A program made the position numbers and the translations under genes. Shown piece after piece: positions 27,172 to 35,999 of a DNA stretch of 64,000 nt. Each line of letters opens with the position of its first letter. The stretch's first letter is position 1. This DNA comes from a virus, in the IMG/VR virus record IMGVR_UViG_3300044617_002200, positions 19,406-83,405 of that record. One strand, written 5' to 3'. The notes below the pieces were generated by a model. It did not search any database. It saw only the letters and a program-made list of their open reading frames with translations, and was not told the DNA's origin.

Positions 27172-27774
27172 ATGAAAGATTTTTTAAAATCTGATTTATA
27201 TCAATATATATTAAACGATATCGAAGACTACGATGGGAAAATTGTTTTTTGTAAAGGCAAGTATTGCGGAGGAGATAATCAGTGCGCAGGTATTTTCTAT
27301 ATTGATTCAAAAGACCAACCAGTTTTAAAAGTAGCTACAAAAACAACCCTTCCAGAAGAGTGGATCGGAGCTTTAATACATGAATATTGTCATTTCATAC
27401 AATGGAGAGATGATTGTAAAGAATGGAGAGATTTTGAATTAAAAGGTCTAGCTTTCTCAGAAATAATACAAACGCCGAAAAAATATAAAAAAGAATTATT
27501 AGTTTTGTTAAATCTAGAATTAGATTGCGAAAAAAAAGTTGTATCTATACTAGGGAAAAAAAATCTCTTTTTGGATAAAAAAAAATATGTTCAAACAGCA
27601 AACGCAATTCTTTATAAATATGGATTCCTTTATAAGGAAGGCAAGTGGCCAATAATAAACAAAAATAGATTTGAAAAAATTACCGAGCTTTGTAATACAA
27701 AATTATTTTCAGATCCACTCCAATACACAGATCTGCCGATAAAAATAAAAGATTTTTTTAAAAATAAAAGTTAA
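27172..27774 (+). CDS. HExxH putative zinc metallopeptidase
   Basis: 200 residues. IGALIHEYCHFIQW gives the zincin motif H70-E-x-x-H74. A Cys-rich segment lies ahead of it (CKGKYCGGDNQC). No signal peptide, so it would act in the cytoplasm. It lies alone on the plus strand, divergent from the Zn-ribbon/sigma operon, and its last 4 nt overlap the end of the convergent PhoH gene. Substrate unknown. Confidence 0.65.
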   Translation: MKDFLKSDLYQYILNDIEDYDGKIVFCKGKYCGGDNQCAGIFYIDSKDQPVLKVATKTTLPEEWIGALIHEYCHFIQWRDDCKEWRDFELKGLAFSEIIQTPKKYKKELLVLLNLELDCEKKVVSILGKKNLFLDKKKYVQTANAILYKYGFLYKEGKWPIINKNRFEKITELCNTKLFSDPLQYTDLPIKIKDFFKNKS

Positions 27775-28505
27775 TTAATTTTTAATTTCTCAAATTCATC
27801 AATAATAAAGCTTAATATTTCAGATCTAACTATATCTGTTTTGTCAAATTCAAAAGTGTAAATACCATTTTTTTTAGCTTCTTCTGTATTAAATAAAGAG
27901 AATATTTTTTCAAATCCACTATTTTTAATATCGGATTGCTTAACATCACCACAAATAAATAAATTAGAAAATTTAGCCATGCGTGTCATAACTAATAAAA
28001 AATCTTCCACACGGCAATTTTGAGCTTCATCCAGAATAAAACAGGCATTTGATATATTAAGACCTCTTAAAAACCCCAAAGGAACTCCTATAATTCTATT
28101 ATCTGACATTAAAGATTTAATTTGATTTTCTGGTATTAATTCATTTAATTTATCAGTTAAAGGCTGGAGATAAGGATTCATTTTTTCCTCCGTAGATCCT
28201 TTTATATATCCGATACCATGGACAGAAGATTCAACGGGAACACGACTATAATAAATTTCGCTAATTTTTTTATTTTTTATCTTATTTAATGCCGTATAAA
28301 CAGATAATAAAGTTTTTGCAGTTCCAGCGACGCCCTTCACTATAAGAATCTTAACGTCTTTTTTTTCAGCTAGCTCCAAAAATATTTTTTGTTTTTCTGT
28401 CCAAGGTAGTTCTTTTATTTTTAAATCTACAGAGTAAAATTTGTTTCTTTTTTTTTCTGTATATGGAGAAGTATCTTTTTGATTTTCTTTAGTTTCTTTT
28501 TTCAT
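27771..28505 (-). CDS. phoH: PhoH-like ATPase
   Basis: 244 residues. Walker A is KGVAGTAKT (57-65). PhoH-typical GIGYIKGSTEEKMNPYLQPL and a Walker B in ACFILDEAQN follow, with a GDVKQSD motif after that. PhoH-like proteins are common in large phages; the suggested role is RNA-related ATPase/helicase or phosphate stress, not settled. The N-terminal 35 residues are Lys-rich and disordered. A CAGTGTAATT motif lies 15 nt before the start. Confidence 0.85.
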   Translation of the reverse strand: MKKETKENQKDTSPYTEKKRNKFYSVDLKIKELPWTEKQKIFLELAEKKDVKILIVKGVAGTAKTLLSVYTALNKIKNKKISEIYYSRVPVESSVHGIGYIKGSTEEKMNPYLQPLTDKLNELIPENQIKSLMSDNRIIGVPLGFLRGLNISNACFILDEAQNCRVEDFLLVMTRMAKFSNLFICGDVKQSDIKNSGFEKIFSLFNTEEAKKNGIYTFEFDKTDIVRSEILSFIIDEFEKLKIN

Positions 28506-28520
28506 GCAAACTATAAATAT

Positions 28521-28530
28521 AATTACACTG
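28521..28530 (-). promoter_or_regulatory. Candidate late promoter motif before phoH
   Basis: Reads CAGTGTAATT on the minus strand, 15 nt before the PhoH ATG. Confidence 0.4.
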
Positions 28531-28577
28531 GTATTTTTTATTGAACATATTTAGTATTAAATAGTCTAATAGAGTCT

Positions 28578-28994
28578 ATGAATATAAATACTACACTTAT
28601 TCCTAAATCTTATATCAGCGGTAATAATTCTTGGGACATTATAGATAGGTTAACAAATGCCTTCCCAAAATGGGATTCAATGTTTGATTTAATAGCTAGC
28701 CCTACCTATAGTTTTTCAGAAGCTTTCGGTTTTACCGAAAATCCAAAAATAAAAAATCAATTTAATTTAGAAATCGAAATACCTCGATTTAGAAAAGAAA
28801 ATATCAAAATAACAACAGAAAATAATAAACTTTTTATAAATGCTGAACAAGATGGGCTTAAATTTTATCACTCTATTAATATCCCAGATCATTTAGATCA
28901 AGAGTCTATTGAAGCAGAATTAGATCATGGTGTTTTGACTATAAAAGCAGACAAAATTCAAAAATTCAGAAGTAAAAAAGTCAATATTAAATAA
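28578..28994 (+). CDS. Small heat-shock protein (Hsp20/alpha-crystallin)
   Basis: 138 residues. Residues about 62-135 form an alpha-crystallin domain: NLEIEIPRFRKENIKITTEN, LFINAEQDG, HSINIPDHLDQESIEAEL, then the diagnostic A-x-L-x-x-GVL-type motif AELDHGVLTIKA. Hsp20 proteins hold unfolding clients and are found in cyanophages and other large phages, where help in capsid or tail assembly is suspected. It is followed by a terminator shared with the convergent phosphoesterase gene. Confidence 0.85.
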   Translation: MNINTTLIPKSYISGNNSWDIIDRLTNAFPKWDSMFDLIASPTYSFSEAFGFTENPKIKNQFNLEIEIPRFRKENIKITTENNKLFINAEQDGLKFYHSINIPDHLDQESIEAELDHGVLTIKADKIQKFRSKKVNIK

Positions 28995-29014
28995 GTAAAA
29001 AAATAAATTAATAA

Positions 29015-29053
29015 AAAAACGCGCTTATCCTTAATAGAGGTAAGCGCGTTTTT
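29015..29053. terminator. Bidirectional terminator
   Basis: Long stem AAAAACGCGCTTA paired with TAAGCGCGTTTTT, with A/T tails on both sides so it can work in both directions between the convergent Hsp20 and PhoD-like genes. The right arm contains part of the stop codon of the minus-strand gene. Confidence 0.88.
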
Positions 29054-30482
29054 ACTTATATAAAAATGACAGAGGGTTAACAAATAAATTTTGTTTATTA
29101 TGACAAACGTTTATAAAAGATACAATACTACCACATAAAATTTGCTGATCAGCACCTTCTGAAGAACCCGAGGAACTTGACGAACTTGACGAACTTGACG
29201 AACTTGACGAACTTGACGATATAGGAATACCAGCAATTAAATCAAAACTAACATCTATTGCAATAGATTCTGTAAAATCTATTTTACTAACAACTATACC
29301 TTTAAAATTAATATTTATACTAGTATTGCCCGTATCGTTTATTTCTATTACGCCATATTGTGTAACCCATCCAGTTCCAGAATCATTTGTTATCGGACCT
29401 AATGTGTATGGACCACCTTTAGGGCGAGCTTGTTGATCTAAAGCTGCGGCATGACATACTTTTAAAGAACCATAATTGTTAATACTAGATCCATCATCAA
29501 AAGCCAGAGCATGCATGTCTCCTGATAAAATAACTATTCTATCACGTAAATTATTTTGATTGATGAAATCTACTATCTCTAGCCTCGCTGCATGATATCC
29601 ACCCCAATCATCTTTCCCGTCTCCTGTTGAAGAAATCCAAGGCTTGGTATTTACCCAAACAATTATTTGAGAATTATTTTTAGCCGCCAGCATTTCTGAA
29701 AAAAACCAAGATTTTTGATCTGGAGATAATACTTGCTGTCGAGAATCTGTAGATGGATAGGTACCTTTTTCTTCACGTTCACTTCTAATATCTGTAACTA
29801 TAAACCTTGCACGACCTCTAACAAAACTATAATATGGGGAATCTGTATTTCCATTCTTAGCTAGTATCGATGAATATGGAACCCTTCGTCTATATGCAGC
29901 TATAGCTGCATTTCGTGAAGGATTTAATTTACTGCCATCATTGGGACCATAATCATGATCATCCCACATATAATACATTGGGAGATTTTTCCAACAATTA
30001 TTTTGACGAGGAGCATTAAATACCCCGTCATAAGATTGATGAAAAAGGGCTTCATTATTTGTACTTATATCGCTATAATGCATGTCCCCCAAATGCAAAA
30101 ATAAATCAATTTCATTATTAATAGCTTTTTGGGCTATTCTATCGTATATAATTTGATTTGAAGCGGTTACCCCCGGACCTGGGACAGAAGAAGAAAAAGA
30201 ACACGAAGCAAATCCTAATTTAAAACTATAAACACCACTCACCGGGGTTTTAAAACTTCCTACATAATTATCGATAGGCACTCCATTACTATAACAAATT
30301 CTAACATAATATTTAGTATTTGGTAATAAGTTTGAAATTTGAAATTTAGCTAAATTAAAATTATCAACTGACGCAGCAGAACTCGTTAAATTTATTATTG
30401 AAAAATTATTAAAAATAGAGCATTGGGCAATATAAAAATTATCACTTGCATTTAAAATTTTAGCCGTAATATTTATTGTCAT
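29052..30482 (-). CDS. PhoD-like phosphoesterase with serine-rich linker
   Basis: 476 residues. An N-terminal fibronectin-like strand-rich region (1-90) is followed by a PhoD-type metallophosphoesterase core: GFASCSFS, LHLGDMHYSD, MWDDHDYGPND, and SGDMHALAF carry the metal ligands (Asp, His, Asn) in the expected order. The C-terminus has a run of about 18 Ser with one Gly, then a 35-residue tail ending CHNKQNLFVNPLSFLYK. PhoD enzymes cleave phosphodiesters or phosphate monoesters. Here, beside a Ser-rich protein in the fibre block, it may be a virion-attached enzyme acting on cell-wall or surface polymers (inference). No signal peptide. Confidence 0.82.
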   Translation of the reverse strand: MTINITAKILNASDNFYIAQCSIFNNFSIINLTSSAASVDNFNLAKFQISNLLPNTKYYVRICYSNGVPIDNYVGSFKTPVSGVYSFKLGFASCSFSSSVPGPGVTASNQIIYDRIAQKAINNEIDLFLHLGDMHYSDISTNNEALFHQSYDGVFNAPRQNNCWKNLPMYYMWDDHDYGPNDGSKLNPSRNAAIAAYRRRVPYSSILAKNGNTDSPYYSFVRGRARFIVTDIRSEREEKGTYPSTDSRQQVLSPDQKSWFFSEMLAAKNNSQIIVWVNTKPWISSTGDGKDDWGGYHAARLEIVDFINQNNLRDRIVILSGDMHALAFDDGSSINNYGSLKVCHAAALDQQARPKGGPYTLGPITNDSGTGWVTQYGVIEINDTGNTSININFKGIVVSKIDFTESIAIDVSFDLIAGIPISSSSSSSSSSSSSSSSSGSSEGADQQILCGSIVSFINVCHNKQNLFVNPLSFLYK

Positions 30483-30487
30483 AAGAT

Positions 30488-32062
30488 TTATCCTATCCAG
30501 AGCGATTGAGTTTGAGGTAATTGTAATAAAGATGAAGAGCTACCGCTTGTTGAAGAACTGTCTGTTACAGAACTAACGCTAGAAGAAGAACTACTTTTCG
30601 AAGAAGAAGAAGAACTACTTCTCGAAGAAGAGGAAGAACTTCTCGAAGAAGAGGAAGAACTTCTCCTCAAAGGTTGTTCGGAAGACGAGCTTGAAGATTC
30701 ATCGCCAGGAAGATCTCCTCCTGATCCTGAAGAACCATCGAAAAAAGAACTAGACGAAGAACTAGACGAAGAACTAGACGAAGAACTAGACGAAGAACGA
30801 GACGAAGAACGAGACGAAGAACTAGACGAAGAACGAGACGAAGAACTAGATAAAGAGCGAGAAGAAGATCCAAGAAAAGATATCGACGATGGAGCGTTAG
30901 AATCTCCGTCACCTCCTAATATTTCTGGTGTCACGCAATCTCCACCACAACCAGATTCTGTTTGTAATATCCAAGCAGTTCCAGGGTTATTTGTTTGAAC
31001 TTCTATTTGAAGTTGTCTTATATTAGCAGGAACTTCAATGCATCCAGTAACAGGAGTACCATTAGTAGAAATAAAACCCGTATCTCCTAAAAAAGAAAGA
31101 GAAGACGCTGTTGAAGTTGAAGATGAACCAGCGCAAATACAATTTAACGCTTGGGGATCATCACTTTCAGTACCGACAATTAATAATCTATCCGGAACAG
31201 AAAAAGTCTCAAAGTTTACTTTTATCCATCTTTTCGGGCAACCTTCGCTTTGATTTTTTTGGTTATTAGGAACACCATTTGTAGGAGGATCAAAAGCTTG
31301 ATTCAGATTAATGGGTATTCTTGTGTGTTCTTCTTCGAGATCAATCCCTAAAAAATTTAAATCTTCTATTATTAAATCATCTAATAATGATAATATTTGT
31401 TCTTGGGAAAAAGTACTATTCCCGATTCCAGAAGAGCTTGAATTATTATTGTTTGAGGAGCTACTCCCTCCACTTGAAGAGCTACTGCTTGAAGAGCTAC
31501 TGCTTGAAGAGCTACTGCTTGAAGAGCTACTGCTTGAAGAGCTACTGCTTGAAGAATCTGAAAAGCTACTGCTTGAAGAAGAACCTCTGCCACTACTCGA
31601 AGACGAACGAGAAGAAGAAGATGACGAACGAGAAGAAGAAGATGACGAACGAGAAGAAGAAGATGACGAACGAGATGATGATGATGATGAACGAGAAGAA
31701 GAAGAAGAAGAAGACGAAGAACTAGAAGAAGATGAGCATATATAACAATAAATTTCACAGAGACCCTCTACACCGCCACTAGTTTCTATAGGAGGAGGTA
31801 GAGCATTACAGTCTGGACATCCACTACTACTACTACTACTACTATTAGGACATGAAAAAATAGGTATACACGGAGGCGGGCAAGGAGTTTGTGACTGAAC
31901 AACTAGGTTAGGAGGAGTATTTAAAAAAGATCCTGCCGCTGAATTATAATCTGGGTCTGCAAAAATTCTATTCAAGAAAGAACGCTTTGCGAATTCATAC
32001 TTGGTCGGAAGATTATATACGAAGTCAAGAGCTTCGTCTCTAGTTTGGAATTTATCGAACAT
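30488..32062 (-). CDS. Serine-rich repeat virion-associated protein
   Basis: 524 residues. Residues 1-50 are ordinary (MFDKFQTRDEALDFVYNLPT...), then a Pro/Cys-rich bit, then long poly-Ser and SSSSSR repeats (about 105-205), an ordinary domain (about 215-380, with ILSLLDDLIIEDLNFLG and GCPKRWIKVNFETFSV), and a second Ser/Arg-rich block (about 395-515). Ser codons are a mix of TCN and AGY, so the amino-acid run is selected rather than being a simple DNA slip. It lies 5 nt upstream of the PhoD-like gene, whose C-terminus has a similar Ser run, and divergent from two glycosyltransferase genes. A flexible stalk, perhaps glycosylated, is the likely role. Confidence 0.7.
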   Translation of the reverse strand: MFDKFQTRDEALDFVYNLPTKYEFAKRSFLNRIFADPDYNSAAGSFLNTPPNLVVQSQTPCPPPCIPIFSCPNSSSSSSSGCPDCNALPPPIETSGGVEGLCEIYCYICSSSSSSSSSSSSSSRSSSSSSRSSSSSSRSSSSSSRSSSSSSRSSSSSGRGSSSSSSFSDSSSSSSSSSSSSSSSSSSSSSSSSSSSSGGSSSSNNNNSSSSGIGNSTFSQEQILSLLDDLIIEDLNFLGIDLEEEHTRIPINLNQAFDPPTNGVPNNQKNQSEGCPKRWIKVNFETFSVPDRLLIVGTESDDPQALNCICAGSSSTSTASSLSFLGDTGFISTNGTPVTGCIEVPANIRQLQIEVQTNNPGTAWILQTESGCGGDCVTPEILGGDGDSNAPSSISFLGSSSRSLSSSSSRSSSSSSSRSSSRSSSSSSSSSSSSSSSSSFFDGSSGSGGDLPGDESSSSSSEQPLRRSSSSSSRSSSSSSRSSSSSSSKSSSSSSVSSVTDSSSTSGSSSSLLQLPQTQSLWIG

Positions 32063-32070
32063 TTTTCATG

Positions 32071-32081
32071 TATTTACACTT
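32071..32081 (-). promoter_or_regulatory. Candidate late promoter motif
   Basis: Reads AAGTGTAAATA on the minus strand, identical to the tape measure copy, 8 nt before the Ser-rich protein ATG. Confidence 0.5.
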
Positions 32082-32148
32082 TTTTTGGCTAGTTTAAAGT
32101 TATTTTATTTTTTTATAAAAAAACTGCATTCATACTATAATATAGTAA

Positions 32149-33195
32149 ATGTTAACAAATTTATATTTTTTCCATTGGCCTTCCGATTTAGGTGGAGCAG
32201 ACACAAGATTAAAAGAATTAATTCAATTATTTAGCTCTAATAAAAACTATAAATTGTACTGCATCCCAAATGACAATTTTAGATTGAAAGAACAACATCA
32301 TGTTGATTTTTTAAAAAAAAATAATGTAGAAATTTTAACTTGGGAAAGTCTGCCCGAAAAAACACATGGCTATGCTATAGCATTTTGTAATTTTCGAATC
32401 TTTACAGAAAAATGGAGATTAGAAAAAATTAAGAGTATAGGTTTAAAATTTCTTTGGTCGAATGATATGATGTGGGTGACTAACGAAGAATTAGCAGTAA
32501 TTGAAAATAATCTTGTAGATGCCCATTTATATACAAGTCAATTTCACCAATTCACTCTAGAAAAAAAATACCCTAAACTAAAGGATGTTAAAAATAGTTT
32601 CATAATACCAAACTACTTTCATCTTGAAAATTATAAAACAAAAAAAATAAAAAAGAAATATCCTAATAAATTTGTAGTAGGAAAGTTAAGCAGAGCCGAT
32701 TTTGGTAAATTTAGCGAAAATTTCCCGCTTTTCTATGAAAAAATGCCTATAAAAAACCCATTATTTAGAGTAATGGGTGTCGATAAAAAAATACTCGAAA
32801 AATATTCTTGGCATTCTTTTGAAAATCAAAAATGGGAATTACTTCCAGAAAATTCTGAAAATTCTATAGATTTTTTATCTCAATTAGATCTTTATGTATT
32901 TAATGCTAATCATAATTATACAGAAAATCAAACACGTGCAATGGTAGAGGCGCTATTATGCGGCGTTCCCGCTATCGCTCCTAATTATGGAAATTTTCCA
33001 AATATAATTTGGCACGGCAAAAATGGTTTTATATATGATTCTATAGAGGAATGTTACGAATATATTAAACTCTTGTCTTCTAATAAAGCTTTATTAAAAT
33101 TTATGAAAACAAACAGTGAAATTTTCGCCAAACAAATTTGGTGCAACAAAGAATTACAAACATTGGAGTGGGAATCTATTTTTAAAAATTTATGA
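32149..33195 (+). CDS. Glycosyltransferase, GT4/GT-B-like
   Basis: 348 residues. The C-terminal half has the GT4 signature: TENQTRAMVEALLCGVPAIA with the E-x7-E type arrangement, followed by PNYGNFPNIIWHGKNGFIYD. The N-terminus (FFHWPSDLGGADTRLKELIQ) fits the GT-B acceptor domain with a Gly-rich loop. It would transfer a sugar from a nucleotide donor. A TATAAT box lies 7 nt before the ATG. It overlaps the next glycosyltransferase by 4 nt and is divergent from the serine-rich gene. Target unknown: virion protein or host surface. Confidence 0.78.
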   Translation: MLTNLYFFHWPSDLGGADTRLKELIQLFSSNKNYKLYCIPNDNFRLKEQHHVDFLKKNNVEILTWESLPEKTHGYAIAFCNFRIFTEKWRLEKIKSIGLKFLWSNDMMWVTNEELAVIENNLVDAHLYTSQFHQFTLEKKYPKLKDVKNSFIIPNYFHLENYKTKKIKKKYPNKFVVGKLSRADFGKFSENFPLFYEKMPIKNPLFRVMGVDKKILEKYSWHSFENQKWELLPENSENSIDFLSQLDLYVFNANHNYTENQTRAMVEALLCGVPAIAPNYGNFPNIIWHGKNGFIYDSIEECYEYIKLLSSNKALLKFMKTNSEIFAKQIWCNKELQTLEWESIFKNL

Positions 33196-33983
33196 AAAAA
33201 TATTGTTATTGGTCAATAGCTTGGGGAGATTATAGCTATATGCTACAATCTTTAGTTAATTCAGCCAGAAGCGTAGGAGTAGAAGAAGATTTTATAACTT
33301 TCAGTGATATACCAATATCTAATTCTATAAATTACGAACTAGATAAAAATATTGAACTAGATCAACTTCAGTTTTTTAAATTTGAATATTTAGTAAAAAA
33401 AATGAAAGAAATGGACTATGAATATTTTATATTTATAGATGCAGATCATTTCTTTTTAAGAAAACCCGAAATGGATTTAAATGAAATAATGCGCAATTCT
33501 CCATGGCATTCTTTTCTAGAAAGTCCTATTAATGGCATTAAAACGCAAAGAAAAGATTGGTGGAGCGTACAGAATAAAATAATGGTTCAGTACATGAAAT
33601 TAATGGGAGTACAATGCGAAGAAATGCGGAATACAAACGGCGGTTTTTGGATTTGTCATAAAAATTTTTGCCAGCAAGCGCATACTCTTGCTTACGAATT
33701 TCATAATAAATTAAAAAACATGGGGCTTATTGTTCCAGAAGAAGTTTCGATTGGTTATCTTTCTCATTTAATGAGTCCCAATGTATCAGATCGTTTCGCA
33801 GAACGGTTTACAAAATACTGGGCAAGCGATTGGACTGGGATTTTTCAAGATAAACTTCCTGAAGATATAGAGTGGGAAAGCACTTCTTATATGACTTTTG
33901 AAAAAATACCGGTTCAACCAGCAATCATTCATGCGATGAGAAGTAAAAAAGCTTTAATAGATAAAAGTAAAATTACTCAATAA
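33192..33983 (+). CDS. Glycosyltransferase, GT-A-like with DxD motif
   Basis: 263 residues. MDYEYFIFIDADHFFLRKP carries the hydrophobic strand and DAD metal/nucleotide-binding motif of GT-A enzymes. NTNGGFWICHK resembles the acceptor-side loop of GT8-like families. It is coupled to the preceding glycosyltransferase by an ATGA overlap, so the two probably act in sequence to build a short glycan. Confidence 0.7.
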   Translation: MKKYCYWSIAWGDYSYMLQSLVNSARSVGVEEDFITFSDIPISNSINYELDKNIELDQLQFFKFEYLVKKMKEMDYEYFIFIDADHFFLRKPEMDLNEIMRNSPWHSFLESPINGIKTQRKDWWSVQNKIMVQYMKLMGVQCEEMRNTNGGFWICHKNFCQQAHTLAYEFHNKLKNMGLIVPEEVSIGYLSHLMSPNVSDRFAERFTKYWASDWTGIFQDKLPEDIEWESTSYMTFEKIPVQPAIIHAMRSKKALIDKSKITQ

Positions 33984-34334
33984 TTATAAATTATCATCGG
34001 CCCACTTCTTAAGGAATGACCTGCTATCATAGCCCGACTGTACAGTAGTAAATAAAGAAACTCCGTTACCTCCTAGAAGAGGTTCTCCGCTATCATCTAA
34101 AATTGATTGGTTAGATGTAATATATGTATTTTCGCCACTAATAAAAGGTTGAATTATTTCTGATATTTCTTCTTTTCTATTCAGTCTTAAAAGAGCTTCT
34201 GCTTTAATAAAGGCTTCAACTTCTTCAATCGAATATTCAGAAAAAAGCATATTCCAAAAATTAACTTTTTCTCCTTCATATTCTGCAACTGAATGAGTTT
34301 TATTTTTTTCATCTATAAATAAATAGTTTATCAT
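33984..34334 (-). CDS. Small protein downstream of fibre gene
   Basis: 116 residues from ATG 34334 (MINYLFIDEKNK...), chosen because a strong GGGAGGAATAATT ribosome site precedes it; an upstream ATG at 34349 lies inside the previous gene. Acidic, mixed fold. Such small proteins after fibre genes are often fibre-assembly helpers or minor virion proteins, but no signature is visible. It ends 1 nt from the convergent glycosyltransferase. Confidence 0.55.
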   Translation of the reverse strand: MINYLFIDEKNKTHSVAEYEGEKVNFWNMLFSEYSIEEVEAFIKAEALLRLNRKEEISEIIQPFISGENTYITSNQSILDDSGEPLLGGNGVSLFTTVQSGYDSRSFLKKWADDNL

Positions 34335-34336
34335 AA

Positions 34337-35995
34337 TTATTCCTCCCAAAGCGAAACATTCCAGTTTGTATCAATTACCCCTCCTCCACATTGGTTCACA
34401 ACTCGAATCGAACCGCCTGTTGTATTAGAAAGAATACCATTCGGAAATTGCAAAGTATGTGGCTGACCACTTTTTAACCGAGTTTTTAATATCTCTAAAC
34501 TAAAAGTTCCTGCTTGATTAAAATATTGAAAAATAAATTGACCGAACAAATCTACAGCAGTACTTCCCTGATACATCCATGAGAATATTATTTGGTTCAA
34601 ACGGATTCGGCGAAAACTAGCAGAGCTAGTATAGATTGTTGCTATAGAATTATTAGCTAAAGAATTCCACTCTCCGGCTAGAGAAATATCCGGCAATCTT
34701 GAGTCAACATAAGTCTCGGAGCTTAAACGATTAACATTTATATTTTTAACAACAAGGCCTACATCAGTACTAAGCATCCCGTCATTTAAATTTCTTAAAG
34801 CAGCACTTAATAATCTACCATTATTTTGAATAACGACCCCAAGAGCAGAATTAGTAGCTGATTGTACAATCAAAGGATTCGAATCGCTTATAGGATTATT
34901 ATTCCTTATAATTTCCGCTTGTGTTTTAAGATTTGATGCTGTAGACTGAGTCGCTATAAGCATACCAGTAACAGGTATATCACTTGCGCGAAGCTGTTGA
35001 TTTGTTATCGGGCCACTTACAGGCTGTGTTGCCTGCCAAAAAACGCCTGAAACCCCAATAGGAGTATCTCTGAGTTGTGTATTAGTAAGCGGGCCAGTAA
35101 CAGCTTGAGATAAAGGGAAAACTACATCAGCATTAACGGATCCTGTAACTATAACCGGATTTGAGTTTGGACTTAAAGCAACAACTAATGATCTATCCGA
35201 AGCTTGAGCATTTTGCCCCGATGGTTTTACAGATACTTCGATACCATCTCTATCAACCAGTTGTATTTTTTTTGGTAATGTAGGACTAATATTTGCACCA
35301 TACACTTGTAAACTAGCAGAACCAGAACCATTACCTACAAGCCTAAGGGATCCGCGTTTTGCTTTAATTAAAATCCATAAAGGGTCCGCATCAGAACCAA
35401 ATACAATATTTCCATTTAGTTCGGGATACTTTTCTCCATTAATCCAATATTCTGTTTCTGAATAATTTGATGAAAAATCAGAAGGATTAGCTGACCATTG
35501 AATTTGTAAAGAGTAAGCTTCTTGAATGCTGCTAGAAGCCTTTAAAGCAACCCATTCATATTCAAAAGAAGAAACCGAAACAGCTGTAGAGGATTGGTTC
35601 CCAAGCGTAGAAAGCGTTCCTAATAAATTTCCTATTTGAATATCTGACGAGAATGTTTTTATGGAAGCTGCATTAAAACTAGGATGAGTATCAAAACTAT
35701 ATTGCTGTATTTGAAATTTATCTCTAAGCGATCTATCATCATAATGTATAGCTAGAATATCAGTAGATTGATGTCCAGCACTAGCGGTATCAAAATTTAA
35801 AGTAAAAACCGTATTACCACCAGAATAAGATCTGTTACTAACCCCTAACCCAGGCTGAGCTAAATTATAAAGAATTGTATTATCCCTAGTTTTATTTATT
35901 ATTAGAGAAAGACCTTCAGTAGATACGTCCTGACCAACAATCGTAACTGTCTTTAAAGTCGGATTAAAAGTATAATTTGTTGCTATTTGTTTCAT
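34337..35995 (-). CDS. Virion structural protein with LTxxQLR repeats
   Basis: 552 residues, beta-rich, Ser/Thr/Asn-rich. The mid region (about 305-365) has the repeats VTGPLTNTQLRDTPIGVSG and VSGPITNQQLRASDIPVTG, a module seen in many phage tail-tip and fibre-linked proteins. The N-terminus (TFNPTLKTVTIVGQ) resembles beta-sandwich head-binding parts. It lies 4 nt downstream of the 933-residue fibre gene. Probably part of the tail tip or adhesion device. Confidence 0.65.
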   Translation of the reverse strand: MKQIATNYTFNPTLKTVTIVGQDVSTEGLSLIINKTRDNTILYNLAQPGLGVSNRSYSGGNTVFTLNFDTASAGHQSTDILAIHYDDRSLRDKFQIQQYSFDTHPSFNAASIKTFSSDIQIGNLLGTLSTLGNQSSTAVSVSSFEYEWVALKASSSIQEAYSLQIQWSANPSDFSSNYSETEYWINGEKYPELNGNIVFGSDADPLWILIKAKRGSLRLVGNGSGSASLQVYGANISPTLPKKIQLVDRDGIEVSVKPSGQNAQASDRSLVVALSPNSNPVIVTGSVNADVVFPLSQAVTGPLTNTQLRDTPIGVSGVFWQATQPVSGPITNQQLRASDIPVTGMLIATQSTASNLKTQAEIIRNNNPISDSNPLIVQSATNSALGVVIQNNGRLLSAALRNLNDGMLSTDVGLVVKNINVNRLSSETYVDSRLPDISLAGEWNSLANNSIATIYTSSASFRRIRLNQIIFSWMYQGSTAVDLFGQFIFQYFNQAGTFSLEILKTRLKSGQPHTLQFPNGILSNTTGGSIRVVNQCGGGVIDTNWNVSLWEE

Positions 35996-35999
35996 ATTA

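Noticed and set aside
31311-31745. A plus-strand open frame rich in Glu opposite the Ser-rich protein
   Set aside because: Antisense of Ser codons gives long Glu/Leu/Arg runs in other frames; there is no start signal.
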